Source: Dipylidium caninum (taxonomy: Eukaryota > Platyhelminthes > Cestoda > Cyclophyllidea > Dipylidiidae). From it: a DNA stretch of 64,000 bases. A program made the position numbers and the translations under genes. Below are positions 1-12,776 of this stretch, in pieces. Within the stretch, counting starts at the first letter, position 1; the number at the start of each line of letters is the position of its first letter. Under the pieces are notes generated by a model. That model worked only from the letters and a program-made list of their open reading frames with translations, was not told where the DNA came from and searched no databases. The stretch spans positions 699,600 through 763,599 of the forward strand of contig QEYB01000003.1 in assembly GCA_017562135.1 (NCBI GenBank), written 5' to 3'.

Positions 1-3000
1 AAGTTTATAGGAGAAGGTGGAGTAGCTTTTCTAAATGCTGATGTATGGGTATGATGGTGGCACTCTAAAACGACCAACGATGCATTTGGGGAGGGGAGAG
101 GAACTCAGCCTTATTTACCTTTGGTTACGGTCCGACTAGGGGAAAAAGGGGTGTACATATGCGTATGTTGACGTTGGTCCTTAAATAACAAATTAATTCT
201 ATTTCGGGTCTTTAGACGGTGTAACCACCCTCATTCAGTCCACAAGTATGGAACTCAAACCTTTGAAAGCTTAATGTGGGGAACTAGGGGAAAATGGACT
301 TTGTCACATGTTCGGAGCTGCTCGGGATCTCAAGTTTCTCACCATTAGAATTGGGTGCAATAGTGCCTGCTTTCACTATTTACGCACATCGAGTTAGCCC
401 CACTTGGGTGTGTGCTTCCGCGATCTGCCCACGTGGGTTTCGATACGTTCCCGAGTGAGGGGACTCCTTAGGCATCCCGTGACCAGAACGAAGCCAACTA
501 TATGGGATGAAACCGTGACCAAAAACCACTGGCGAGTGATGGGAGCCGCGGCTAGTAAGGTTCGAATGATCAGGTCTCGAATCAGGGGACTTTCCGATAG
601 ATGTGCTTTTGAATCTTCAAATCACTTGTGAGAGTAGTAAGAAGAGTAAATTGTGCGTCATGTTAGCTGCACAAATTCTTGTCGGAGAATGTGCTGAGGA
701 GATAAAAGACGCCGGAAGATCGAGGGCCTCCAGCGAATCCTCGTTTCCGGACCACATAAACTAAGAGGCTGCAAGTCAGCGTGGAAGATTTGCACCACAG
801 CTCCCCGCAAGGTCGTGCTGTTCTAGCCAGGTGCACGGAGCAGTCCACATCGACGGGAGACCGGCGGTTCGTATGCACGAAAGCTTATTAAAGCGTGGGT
901 AAATGTCCCATCTCCAGATGCCCTTCATTCCTCAGGCCACCGGTTCTTCTACTGGCACAGTCATGCTTCTGTCATAATTGGCGTCCAAGTGAATGTAACT
1001 GTTGGAACAATGGGTCCTAATAGGAGTTAGCTTCCATCGAAAGTCAGGTATAAAGACGGATGAGTAATGGCGATAGGTTACATCGGTTCTGACGTAAAAA
1101 ATCTGAACACAGTCCCGAAACTGGTCTATCTGCTCTGCTGCTTGTAACATCCTCCCTTCGCGACGTAAGCGGCTAAATGAGACGAGGGGGCGGTAGAGAG
1201 CTTCAACGAAGGAATATCAAGAGACAGTTAGCAAGCCGGTCTCGGGGCCTGCCGTTCCAATGACTGTAGGTGGCGCGCGCGGAGATATTCACTAGACTCC
1301 AACCATTCGGCCGCCCATGCAACATCCTCGCGGTGTTGGTGCAGGGAAGTCAATTAGATCGAGGTGATAGCGCTCCTTTGGGCTTATATTGCACCCTTTC
1401 ACCAAGTTCAGAGCGCTACGGTTTCCTTTGATAAATCTTTGGGCCCGGAAGCTACCTGCCTGGCATGTCGCCCATAGTCACTATTGTTTGGAATATATGA
1501 ATTATTAGCATACGTCTCATGCCCCACTGCAGTTGGAAATGGCTTCAAGGTATGCAAAAGCCCTACTTGACGCAAAGAGAGGCAGCCTGACGAAAGACAA
1601 AAACTGCCAAAGGATCGTGTTTGCAGGGCGTGACAAAGAAGTGGGGGAAAAGCACGCCTGTCTGACTTCTGCCAGTGGACGCAAAATCGATGGCGTCCGC
1701 ACCGCCTCCTTAGCCCAGCGATGAGGCTACATGTGGAGGGCTGATGACAGGGGGAGCGCTCGCTCCCGTGACCCCCGCAGCTGAACTATGTCCAGTGTTG
1801 TCTGAAAATCGGGAACGTTAAATAAGACGGAGTCGGCAAGTAGGAGGGTAATCTCTTGCCTCAACCTTATTTTGGCGGACTTTTCCAAACCCAGACACAA
1901 TAATAATACAAAAAGCTTGAAGAAGTTAATGATGACGCTACAACTTAGAGAAGACGTCTTGACCTCTGCTGGTAGAAATAAATTACCGAGTGTCGCAAAT
2001 TAGCACCAATCACGATCTTCTTTTGGGAGGCTCTCTTCACTCGGCGTTTGCACGAGTCTTAAACCTCAAAATCCGTTACAAGTCTGAGGCGACGTTGATT
2101 TGAAGTACACCTCAGTGGGGCCAGTTGTGCGGGCAACGTCAACAACTACGCGGTGAACTGAACTCGGAGTGAATATTTCAAAATAAACAGAATGCGCAGA
2201 CATGACTGCGCACATCGCTTTGGGAGGGTCATGTGCTGCGAGGCTCAATAAGCTCAGTTTAAAATAAACATCGTCGGTTTACGGGAATGGCCCCCTTAAA
2301 CATGTACGACGGAACAGGAAGACTGATCCAGGATGCGGAATGATTCCAACGTTTCCACGGCTTCAGTGGGGGGGGGGGGGGCGGGGAGGTACGGGTAATG
2401 TCAACAATTAGAATTTTGTGTGCTGGGGCAAAGGTAAAAAACTATATTGACACGATAGTGGGTCATTCACCTCATCTGGAATGCGCATGTGTAATTAGGG
2501 AGGCCAAACACATACTTGCAAAGGCACGGGCAATGACTGAATGGCACTTTCCAACCCGTCGCTTTGTCAATTTTCCGAAACATGAAGAAAATCCATGTCC
2601 CGTGCAACCGGAAATGTGTCATGACTGTTTATCCCGAGGAAATACCACATGTCTCGGTCACAAGTTTTGCTGTCAGCTTGGGATACAAAATGGAGGGAGG
2701 AAAAGTAAAAGATTGGACGATAACGGCCTTACTGGGAGAATCGGGCAAACCGAGAGTGCGTTGAAATGAAAGCACGAATGGAATGTCGACACAAACTGCA
2801 TAAATGGACACCAATTAGTTTTAACGCGCCTAATTCTACCGAGCGCTGTCGAATAGCTGGGTCTACCGTGAGGCCCGGTCCAATTAAATGATTCATTTGA
2901 CGAATACTGATAAACAGCACCCACTTCGCATGGTCACGACGCCAGCATTTTTTACGAAATAAATGGGCAAAGAAGCCATTCTGTGATACATTTGTCTCAA

Positions 3001-4868
3001 AATACAATTGTTGGCAGGATAAATTGAAGCAAAAACACAAATCTGGGCAATTGGAGAACCATACATAGGCCTGAGAGGAAAGAAAGGACGATTTATTAGG
3101 ACAGGTAACTGTCTAGCTAACTAGCACTGAATCATCGAGGCCCGATAAAGTAATCAGGGCGTCAAAAGGAGCAAAAAATCAGTGCGTTGGAGTGAATCAA
3201 AACAAAATGATGAACAAAACAAGTACACAGGCGAACTGTGCAAAGCATACTTGGGATTACTGTGTGTAAACAAGAAACCAACATCTTCCTGATTAAAAAG
3301 GAAATTCTACCCAAAGGAAGAGTCTCATGAATGACGACTCAGTTAGATGCAGGAGTTTATTTGTGGCGACATCATAAAATGACCGTACAAGTTGCCATAC
3401 GAACATTAGTCACCGTTACTATGGAGCAAAGAGCCTATTCAACCTTATTCTTCCCTTAGGGAGGTAAAGATTTCCGCTCAGACCGGAAGGAATACAGTGG
3501 TAACACAAAGCAAAATCATTAATATAGGAGTGGAGGACCCGTTAGGAGTAATATAAAGACGAGGCAGTGATCCCCCAAGGCAGTGCCGATAATAAGTGGG
3601 CACTCCACCGCAGACTGAACAACCAGTTTGAGCCTAGATACCAAATGAACTCTAACTCTCCCAACATCTTGTGTTAAATAGAGGGTGAAGTCCAATCTAC
3701 TTACCTGTCAACTGTAAAGAAACTGAGCACAAGTTTATGTTCTATTGCACAATACAATAGAACAAGAGGCGCAAGATTCGCTTTAATGCTAATTAGACGA
3801 GGCATGGGAAGAATGAAAATTGGCTAGGCTATTGATCTGCGAAGATGATAGGTTTGGAGTGATTGAACCGCCGAGTAGACTCCCTTTCCCCTGACATCTG
3901 GACTCAGTCGACTAACTGTACAACCTTCAACTCCCGCCTCCATCACCTCAACGACAGAGATTAAGATACGTGATCGGGGATGACAGAGGTGTTGCAAAAT
4001 CATTTCTAGTTGCTAATTAATGTGCGAGTTAGTTTCAAGTGCATGGTATTATTAACATGAACGGTGCAAATATTCGTTGGAACGGTGATACGGTCCGGGA
4101 TGAGCTCTATTTAAGGGTTCATAGTAATCAGCAAGAGATTGAAAAAGGTAGGAAGCCAAGCTACTTCAATGAGATATCAGGTGGGTGAAGTCCAGCGTAA
4201 AATGTCCTAGAGGTTCCCAGAAATTCATGCGAGACAAGGGAATCAAGGTCCAACCCCACACGTATGTATAAAATGACGAAACATCTGATTTAATTGGCAG
4301 GGATGAACGCTAACGCTATTTACTCAGTCACTTTTTGAAAAAGACAAATTTACCACAGTTAGAGGCAGAGCTGCGCTCTCCCACTGACGTGGTGGTGTGC
4401 ATTACCTGACCTGTATCAATTTTTGGTCTTCAATTATTAGTTTTAAATACATGGATAACACATATGTTTCAGCTTCGGTGTCATCATGCCAGAAAAATAG
4501 ATGTCAACGTTTTATTGATGGACGGACGCCCAATAACGACGTCAACGATTTACCCGAATTCACAAGATGAGATTAACAAAATTATATAGAAGTATCTACT
4601 GAAATCGTTGAAAATTCTAAGGCAGCTTTAAGTCGATGAAGAGTTAAAAAGCGCTTTTTCTGTTACGCATTATAAAAATGACGCTTTAACAACAGCTTTG
4701 GTGTATGAGATACGCATTTTTGAGGAATTTTGTATGAAAACATATTGTTTTCACAAATACACGAGACCAAATAGATCTACTAAATAACAAGTTATCCTAG
4801 ACTGGAGTGTGTAAAGCTTATGTGATATCTACAACAAAAAGTATATGTACAAAAACGGTTCCAGTAAG
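1..4868. other. Intergenic stretch, no gene recognised
   Basis: I found no reading frame here with a recognisable domain or convincing splice borders. The longest open frame (2398-2769, plus, 123 codons) is Cys/His-containing but matches nothing I know and has no exon neighbours. A run of 14 G lies at 2368-2381. The rest is unique-looking, mildly AT-rich DNA downstream of the 3' end of the POU gene. Confidence 0.5.
2368..2381. repeat. G14 homopolymer
   Basis: Fourteen G in a row, then CGGGG; a second run of 13 G occurs at 32001-32013. Such runs are prone to sequencing and assembly errors. Confidence 0.9.
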
Positions 4869-6587
4869 TCAACGCTTCGATGTTATTCCAAGCTGGTAAC
4901 GACGATTCGAGAACCAAATCCTCACACTCTCCCTCTCGTATCCAATAGATTCCGCTAATCGCGAAAGCTCTTCACCTGAATAGACTTTAAGTTGTTTATT
5001 TAGGTAAACATACCTCGTGGCCTGGAATTACGTTTAAAGTGCTGGATCATCTGTTCGACAGCGGTCTCGGTAAAGACCGCCCGGCACTTGCGATTACGAC
5101 GAGGGGGAAGAGAACATTTAGGGGGTTCAAGGCCCTCACCGACGATTCTCTCGCGTAGATCCAAGAGGTCTGTCATTACATCAGTAGAGGGGAGAGACAA
5201 AGTTTGGCCCGGGTCAAGAGTATCCTGTTCTTCCGACTCGACCTGATCCAACCACTGCTCCAAGTATGGCTGGGCGCTTATTGCAGCCCGCAAAGTGATG
5301 TCGAGCTTTTCGAATCTAATGCCACATAACAAGCTTTTTGTTCACTTAAGCATGCATGATAGATTTGTAATCGCTAAGTTTTAGAGATCCTCGGTGCAGG
5401 AGATAAGGATAATACATAAAAATTACATGGTGAATTTAAATTGTATGATTATGTCCTAATGCCTATATGGAAATCAGTGAATTCCGGAACAGTAAATTTC
5501 ATAGCAGTCGAGAAACAGATTGAAAAGTTGATGGGGACAGTGCTAGCCATCAAGATTGGACAAAGGAATAAAACGGTGCGCAAATAGTGCAAGAGAAATA
5601 CTGCAACGTTTGTCTTCAAAAGTATTGTCCCCGAATAAAACCACATTTAGTTTGCAGGCATAACTAACCTTACAAAGCTTTCCCGCTCAATGCGAAAAAA
5701 GTTTACATGCACATACAGGATAACAAAACCAAGTCAGTCTACTAACACACAAATAAGTAGCGTGTAATTGGGTTGAGCAAACGACTCAAAAAATAAAAGG
5801 GGCAATGGAAACCAAATGCCGTTAATAATCTAGCTTGCCAGAGTTGGACAGATTAAACCTGAATAAAGAATGCAATATACCTGCACAAAAAGGACTGGCT
5901 GAATTTGAGTCCACCTGTGATAGTTTCAGTGATTTTTCGACTCAATTTTGCCTGTGAAAGAGTCCTTGTCGTTCGATAACGTCTCAGACGGTCCGCTAAC
6001 AGAGCCAATTTTGTGACATTGTACCCATTTATTACAACAGTGTCGTTAGGAGAAAGGGCGTTCCGGGAAACTTTAGAGGTCAATTTACTCACTAAGAATA
6101 AAAAACATCAAGGATTCACACAGAAAAAAAAACATTAAAATGGAGTAACCCAACATTTTTGACCGAGCAGTTTCTGAACATCATCATTTGATATATCAGG
6201 CCCGGAGTTTTCATCAAATTCAGTTTGATCAAACGGTTCTTGAAGTTCTGTCTGTGCACACGTCGCCGGCAGAGTAGCTAGTGGGGTTTGCTTGAAAACA
6301 AGACCTTCATTTACACGCTCAACGGTTGTGTTTGCGAGAATCAACTGGCCTAGGAGATAATTGACGAGTAAGGGGAAAGTCTCGGAGGATGCAGACAAAT
6401 ACTTGATAAACCTACCAGAAGGCGCTATGTAAAAAGGAATGTTATCTGAGCCCGATATGGTAATGGCGCTGGCAGGAAGCATGATTACATGGGAAGGGGG
6501 AAGTTGGGAAACATCAGAATTACTATACTCAGGAAGAACAGATAGATCAAGTGCTGAATCTCCAGCTGGGGGGGTGTAGTCACCCAT
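4869..6587 (-). CDS. Divergent POU-domain transcription factor (POU6-like)
   Basis: A DNA-binding transcription factor of the POU family. Exons on the minus strand are about 6587-6164, 6091-5881, 5315-5014 and 4975-4869 (stop TGA at 4869-4871). The last intron is only 38 nt (4976-5013) and the one before it 565 nt. The POU-specific domain spans exons 2 and 3 and contains FSQSFLCRFEKLDIT, closest by eye to class 6 (SQSAICRFEKLDIT). The homeodomain follows after a short linker and crosses the 38-nt intron; it shows the invariant W48, F49, N51 and R53. Position 50 is Ser, whereas POU factors normally have Cys. The protein ends about seven residues after the homeodomain. The first splice junction (6092 to about 6164) is unresolved, and ATG at 6587 may not be the true start. 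The first exon encodes a region without a domain I recognise. Confidence 0.85.
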
Positions 6588-8110
6588 AAAAGCTAATGAA
6601 AAGTGAGATATTCTATTAGCCGCTTTTTATTACAGATCCTAAAAAGAAAATATTAATGTCAGCATAGGGCAACGGAGGCGAAAAAGGGGAACGCGTGGAT
6701 CTGTTGAGTTCTTAATAGACTTTGAGGGTGAATGCGTGAAGAATGAAAGCGGGTGACTTTAAGTGGGTAAAGCGGATAAATATGGTAATAACGAGATGTT
6801 CGCGTCCATTAAACACACCGCTCAATAAACAAGTGGCGACAAAGTCACCAGGTAAGATGTTATATTATTTCCCTAATACTGATATTTGCAGTTGTAAATT
6901 ATGGACTCATAAAGGATAATAATCGTTAAGATTTTTACTGATATAAAACTTTTTTACGTAATTACAACGATCTATTTAAAAAAGAGGTTAAAATACGAAC
7001 ACCCATAAGTTTTGTTTATGCCATCAATACGAGTAATAAGTTATAACTTTTTGTAACAAAGTTCACGGAAGACTAGTTTTCAGCCGATTGATTTGATATT
7101 CATTAACCTTGTGGAAAATGTCGATCCGTTCTTGTGAGCAACCCATCTATCCTAAGTAATAGGAACCGGCGTAAATACATAACTAGACTATAAGACTAAG
7201 TGATAATTATGTTGCCCAGCTGAGTTGCGGCCAGGCGATCAGCATATCGAAAACATTATAGATGTTTCTGCAGATAAGAGAAAGGGCTATAATGGCATTA
7301 TAAATCATATCATATCGTGGGTTTAAATTTTTCTTTAACTAATAAACTTACTTCTTATACGAATGCATCGATGCGAGTGGTAGCATGTTAAATAGCACTT
7401 TCATATTAACACAAAATTTCCGATGGGGACTGTTATGAAAAAATGCACTTGCTGGATCCTGACAAGGTGTCATTTCGATGGCATAGTACGTAACTGGTTG
7501 TTTTTATGGTGATAGTCAAGGGGGAAGGCGCAAATAGTAGTAAATATACAATTCGCGGATATTAACGAAGCATGAATTGAGAACGTTGTTACCGTCGCCA
7601 AATATTGAAGTGGGTATTTTATATGCCTGTAACGTGTAAATGTTTCGGCAGCTTGCGGACAAAATTATTTGTCTTGCTTACATCATTTATACTACAAAGT
7701 GTGGGTTATTTGCCATTAGTACGAGAACTTGATGACATTTGTTATCGGGCGATAAATCAGTTGTTCAAATCGCGGTTATTACAAATTTCCTGTGGATATC
7801 AGCTGTTTTGTTGGCGTGTTTGTTTGCTAAGTTTTATTTAATTCCTTTCACTGGAAAGAAAAATACTATAGATTTGATAAGATATAGTACTTACTTGTTT
7901 TCATGTCAGCTTACGAGATCGGCAATTAAAGTCATAGTTGTTAGTAGGCTACGATGATGCCTTCTTACCCTTTGTAAAAAATAAATTTGGTGCGTCAATC
8001 GAATAGCCTTGCTACTGAGTCCAGACTAAAACTGGCACTGTGTGAAAGGAACCTGTTTGTGCCCTCCGAAAAGTGACTTCTCTGTTCCATATTTTTCAGT
8101 GGATTTCAGT
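6588..8110. other. Intergenic stretch between POU gene and CTF18
   Basis: AT-rich DNA with no supported gene. A plus-strand frame at about 7739-7957 encodes one hydrophobic stretch (ITNFLWISAVLLACLFAKFY) that could be a membrane span of a small exon, but I see no convincing start, splice borders or family. The stretch must hold the divergent upstream regions of the POU gene and CTF18. Confidence 0.4.
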
Positions 8111-11100
8111 ATGGAAGATATCGAAATGCAGCTGGCGATTCTGAACGATATCGAAGGCAGGATATTTTATTTATTTGTCTATTTTTCGTTGTTCCAGAAA
8201 ATGCGCATAGTCCTTCTGAACACCTGCTTGAAAACAGTTTAATGCAGTCAACATCTGCTTATAGGTTTTCATTTAACTTTATAGTAAACCATCGATTAGG
8301 CCCCCTCCCAAAAGAAGAAAGACGATATCTTCTGCATGCCAAAGAAATTATAACTCAGAACATTTCCTAAATAGGCGTATTCCGGAACTTGGTGACTATC
8401 TCCCCATTACATTTGCTGACGGTTGTCGTCGTTACCTCTGTGTTGGATATGACGCGGCGGACAGTCTGACGCAGATGCTTCATTGTCCTTTCTAAAAAGT
8501 CATCATCCCTTGCTTCCAAATGATCTTTGCAAGCTCGTCCAAAATGCAGAACAACTCGTATTTTTATTATCATTTATTACTTTGACGTATAGGGCAAATT
8601 TTGGAGTCCGCGAGCAACCTTTGAATCAACCCCAGCTTGCACCGTGGATGATCAACTGTGGTCCAAAAAATACGAACCAACGAGTTACTTGGATTTGATA
8701 TCTACAGAGGTTTGATATTCATTGTTGGCGCAGCTTCTTCTTTTAGTATGTAAATCGGCAACTCTTGTACTGGCTGAAAACTTGGAATCTTAGTGTCTTT
8801 GGAGTGGAGTTCAAGTCGGGGATTGCATCCGCATCCGTCCAATCCACTCACTCTCGGGAAGTTGGAAGTGACGAACATCAACAGCATGTAGCGAAACAGG
8901 AAGGCGAATTAACAATTACTCAATTGGATAATAAAGATGGTCGTAGGCCTCATTATCGTATCGTGCTTCTGTCTGGTTCCCCTGGGCAAGGAAAAACTAC
9001 TCTGGCCCATCTTATCGCCCGCCATGCAGGATATCAGGTTGTTGAAATCAATGCTAGGTATGTTTCTCAAAATTAGTTTTTTCCAAGCCTAATGTGAATT
9101 TGTTGCGTGTGTAACTCGTTATTTCAGTTAAATTTCGATATGAACTTTAATTACCATGTAGGTGTCGGGCATGCGATAGATGAAGCGTTTAAAATTCGGC
9201 AAATTTTTGCAGAGCGGATAGACGGTAATGATTGATTAAAGTAGTCACTTTTTACTCTCATGAATGTTGCTCCGTCTTAGCGATGACCGCAATCCCAGTG
9301 CTATGCGGGCGTGTCTGGAGGCTGTAGCGTCGCGTCAAACTAGTTTGAATGCCACTGGTGATGATGGTGTGACAGGAGATCTGCTCAAACCCTCATGTCT
9401 GATCATCGACGAAATCGATGGCGCATCACCAGCCGCTGTGGAAGTTTTAGCTGATGCGGCGGCAACCCCTCTCACTCGGGTGCGGAAACGCGGCAAGAAG
9501 TCACTTGTGCTGCTACGTCCCGTGATATGCATCTGCAACGACTTGTATGTCTAGTCGGCTATTCAAATGCTAAATTTGATGTTATTTCTTGCCTCGTCCA
9601 GCAGATGATAACTGTTATTATTGCACAAATGGATGCCGGATATCACTCTTTTCTGTAGGTACGCACCATCATTGCGGGCATTACGTTCACCCGGTGCATT
9701 CTGTTACATTCTTCGCGTCCCCCCAGTAGAATGCAACCGCCTGGTCGATCGCCTAAACTCAGTTGCTAGATTGGAAAATCTCAATGTGGATAAGCGCCTT
9801 CTCTCAACCCTCGCTGAGATCAGTGGTCGTGACATCCGTTCTTGTCTCAATACCCTTCAGGTAACTCAAACCTACGTCGACATATAAACCATTAATCTGG
9901 GACATGTGTGTCAGCGCATTTTCAGTTTGCGAAAGCTACCCAAATGCTTCATAAGCGCACGCCGACGATGGGCGAGTTGATGTCTGGTCTGGAGTCTTCG
10001 ATAAAGAACCCACATCACAATCTTTTCTCTGCCTGGCAAGCTGTCTTTACTATCCCCTCGTCTCACGTTCTCACCCGTAAAATCAGCCAACTGCGAACCA
10101 TCTACCAGACATCAGGAAAAGGCTCTGACAGAGTTCTTCAGGCCAGGTTACCCTTTCGCGGATGCGTTTTTATTAAACAATGTGAAGCACTTTGAAAGAC
10201 TTGTAAATTGTTTGCTATTCACGGGAAAAGAAGATATGCCTATGAAGCAATCAACCTTACTTTTGTTTCAACACACTTCATCTCCTTTTACAGAATCCGA
10301 TTAACGATAGAGATCTGCGACTCAACAGGAGAACCATCAAATTTGATATTGGGATTGTTTGAAAACTACCTCGACCGTAAAATGAACGATGCAAGTCTAC
10401 AAAAAGTAAGTAAATAGCTACTTTTCTAGTAGTTCTGTTTAATTCATGGGTCGTTGTACGATTTTTACACAAATTCTGATCAACCCATTAAACTTCTTAC
10501 TAAATAGTGAAAGATATATAAGGGCCGTCGGTTTGTTTGATGTCCGCGACACACAAGGATTATGACTCAAATCTGGCGTATTTGTGATGCAACTCAGTTG
10601 TGCATTTAGGCTTTTAGTGCTTCCCAATGGCTACAGTACTCGGATCGGTTGATGCAGCATATACAGAGCACCCAAGAATACTCCCTGATGCGTTATGTGA
10701 CCCTACTGCCGGCGTGGTTCCACCTCGCCTTTGCTAGCAACACACCGCCGCCTATAGTAACGCGCTGGACTGGGCAATCAGGGGCCTCTTCCGGCCTCCG
10801 TTGGCCTGCTGCATTCACTGAGAACGCTGCTGCTGCCGGGAGAACCTCTGCCATCCTCGCTAGCCTTGCTGAAAATCAGTGGCGTGCCGGTGGCGTCTCC
10901 TCCACCCTTACTTCCCTTCGGTACTAATTACTGCTTCCGCCATGACAACGTAGCACTAAAAGTGACAAAAGGGAAAGTTTTTAGAAGGTCACTCTTTAAA
11001 AGGTTTTAAAATAGACAACTTAACTTATTCGACGCTTAGTCGTCACAGGCTATGCCGATGTGCGATATAACTAAACGCATTGAGGTGATCGGGGTGGGGA

Positions 11101-12199
11101 AACATGTTTAGGACGCCTTTCCATTATCATAGGTGGCGAAGATTAATCTCCTGAAAATCGTAAAGTGAATGATTGAAGGTGAAGTGTTCCACGTGGTTTG
11201 GAAGGTGAACGAGGCGGTAATGTGTCATGTCTTGTCTGTGCCTTGTAGTTTGTTGACCCATCGCCAATTTCTCCTGGATGCTGCAAGTTACCTGCACAAA
11301 CTCGTGTGTACGATGTCGCTACTTCTGCGTCCTGTCAACATCCAACTTTACAATGCTCACGAGAAACAATACTTGTGCCACCTGATTAACCTTATGATTA
11401 CCATCGGTTTGGACTGGTCGCCGCAACAAGCCACTGATACTGGGGAACCTACGTACCACCTCGAACCGTATGTCGAGGAAGAGAAAAAATCTTACATACT
11501 GCTCCGAGATAGTTCTACTTGGTTTCTCTCTTCTCCAGACCGCTGGATGCCGTGGCTCAATTTACCTTGTCAACTTTCAAATCACCTGATTTGAGTGCTT
11601 TGCCCTGCGCGATAAAGCAGATAATGGCACGTGAATTAGCAATGGAACGTCTGCGTCGTGCCGGATCTTCGAACGCACTTCCAGAGCTGACGACGGGGAA
11701 TCAGGATGGGGCGGATGCCGGAGGAGACACTCCCTTCGGCACCGGCACAGCGACTAACGCTGCTCGGGGAAAGAGAAAAGCTGCGTCTTTGCCCAATTCT
11801 TTCATGGCTGCCCGACTCGCGCCCATGGTGGCAACCTTGAACATTCCTGTTGAAAAGAAGGTTTTTATTGTTCCCTAGTTTAGATAGAAGAGATTGTTAT
11901 CGTTTTAACTTCTCTTTGCTTTTCTAGGTAAGGAAAGACTTTTTTGGACGTCCGATCATCGAGAAAACCGAGAAAATAGAGTCGAAAGGTTAGTCTTTTT
12001 GCCAACTTGAAAGGAACTTGGTGAACATATTGCAGGAAATCATAAAACGGTTGGGTTTTGGTATTTGCCTTTTTTCTCTGTAGAAAATCAACCTCTTGCC
12101 GTGAAATGCCCAATCAATGAAAAAATCTGGTTCAAATTTAAGGAAGGCCATTCGAATGCTGTCCGTCGGCCGTTTTACATGAGTCACTTTATCAAATGA
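8111..12199 (+). CDS. CHTF18: Chromosome transmission fidelity protein 18 (CTF18), alternative clamp loader large subunit
   Basis: AAA+ ATPase that replaces RFC1 in the CTF18-RFC complex, which loads PCNA and supports sister-chromatid cohesion. I reconstruct 15 exons: 8111-8156, 8198-8264, 8300-8439, 8475-8557, 8593-8709, 8747-9057, 9281-9544, 9659-9860, 9926-10146, 10294-10405, 10610-10920, 11249-11467, 11539-11860, 11928-11988 and 12084-12199. They total 2592 nt, giving 863 residues, in frame throughout (human protein about 975). Walker [10 protein letters not shown] lies near residue 230, followed by NASDDR; Walker [10 protein letters not shown] is near 296 and sensor-1 ICICND near 338. 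The C-terminus holds KDFFGR and WFK...GHSNAVRR, the conserved tail that binds CTF8/DCC1 in this family. Introns 2-4 are each exactly 35 nt and intron 5 is 37. The first junction would be a GC-AG intron. The start matches the MED start of human CTF18 and sits 10 bp after a pyrimidine-AG acceptor-like site. Confidence 0.95.
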
Positions 12200-12449
12200 T
12201 GAATATAAAGGCACGCCAAATAATCTTTGTATTTTTAGTCAATAAGAATGTTTCTTCTGGTGAATATTATGCTTTCAAGTAAGAAACATTTGGCGTTGGT
12301 AAAGTCTACCCGAAGACAAGACTGATAAAATTGTACTCATTTATTTAATTATGCACATTCGTACATAAGTACAATCAAGCTGTCTGTCTTTATGGTCTTC
12401 CGATTTTTGTGTCCCTTAAAGCAAGGCTACCATTACTCCGCCTCAGACA

Positions 12450-12776
12450 TTTCAGACGGTATTTGGGTAATGATACTGATGAGCCTGCTGCAAGTGCTAA
12501 GCCTTCCCAAACACAATGGGAAGGTGATCGCCTCTTGTGTATGGGGAATATGGGGTAAATAGTATGGAGTTCGGGACAGCCCTTCGTCCACACCTTCCGA
12601 CTCTGAGAGGTTATGATGCGGCGCCGAATTCAAGTAGTTCGGAGGCTCTCTCTCAGAGCAAGTACGATTCCACTGAGATATTCCCTGCTGCTTTATCAGC
12701 CTCACAGGTAGTGTGAATATTTTATTTAGCAACGGGACAGACTGATTATCTTGAGCGATTGGCATTGGAAAGATAA
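12450..12776 (+). CDS. Unidentified gene, 3' exons
   Basis: Three phase-consistent pieces suggest the 3' end of a small gene: an exon ending at 12523, 12580-12707, and 12741-12776 with stop TAA. The last intron (12708-12740, GTAGTG...ACAG) is 33 nt, typical of this genome, and joins in phase to give a tail ending TDYLERLALER. The middle exon is Ser-rich (NSSSSEALSQSKYDSTE). The upstream frame is open back to about 12350 without an ATG, so the true 5' exon is not located; an acceptor at about 12449 (CATTTCAG) is one option. I recognise no family. The opposite strand is also open for about 110 codons, so the strand could be wrong. Confidence 0.35.

Noticed and set aside
2398..2769. 123-codon plus-strand open frame
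   Set aside because: No domain, no splice partners, and overlapping frames on the other strand are equally long.
9120..9235. Open stretch reading [16 protein letters not shown] next to CTF18 exon 6
   Set aside because: Splicing 9057 to 9281 completes the conserved NASDDR motif exactly, so this stretch is intron.
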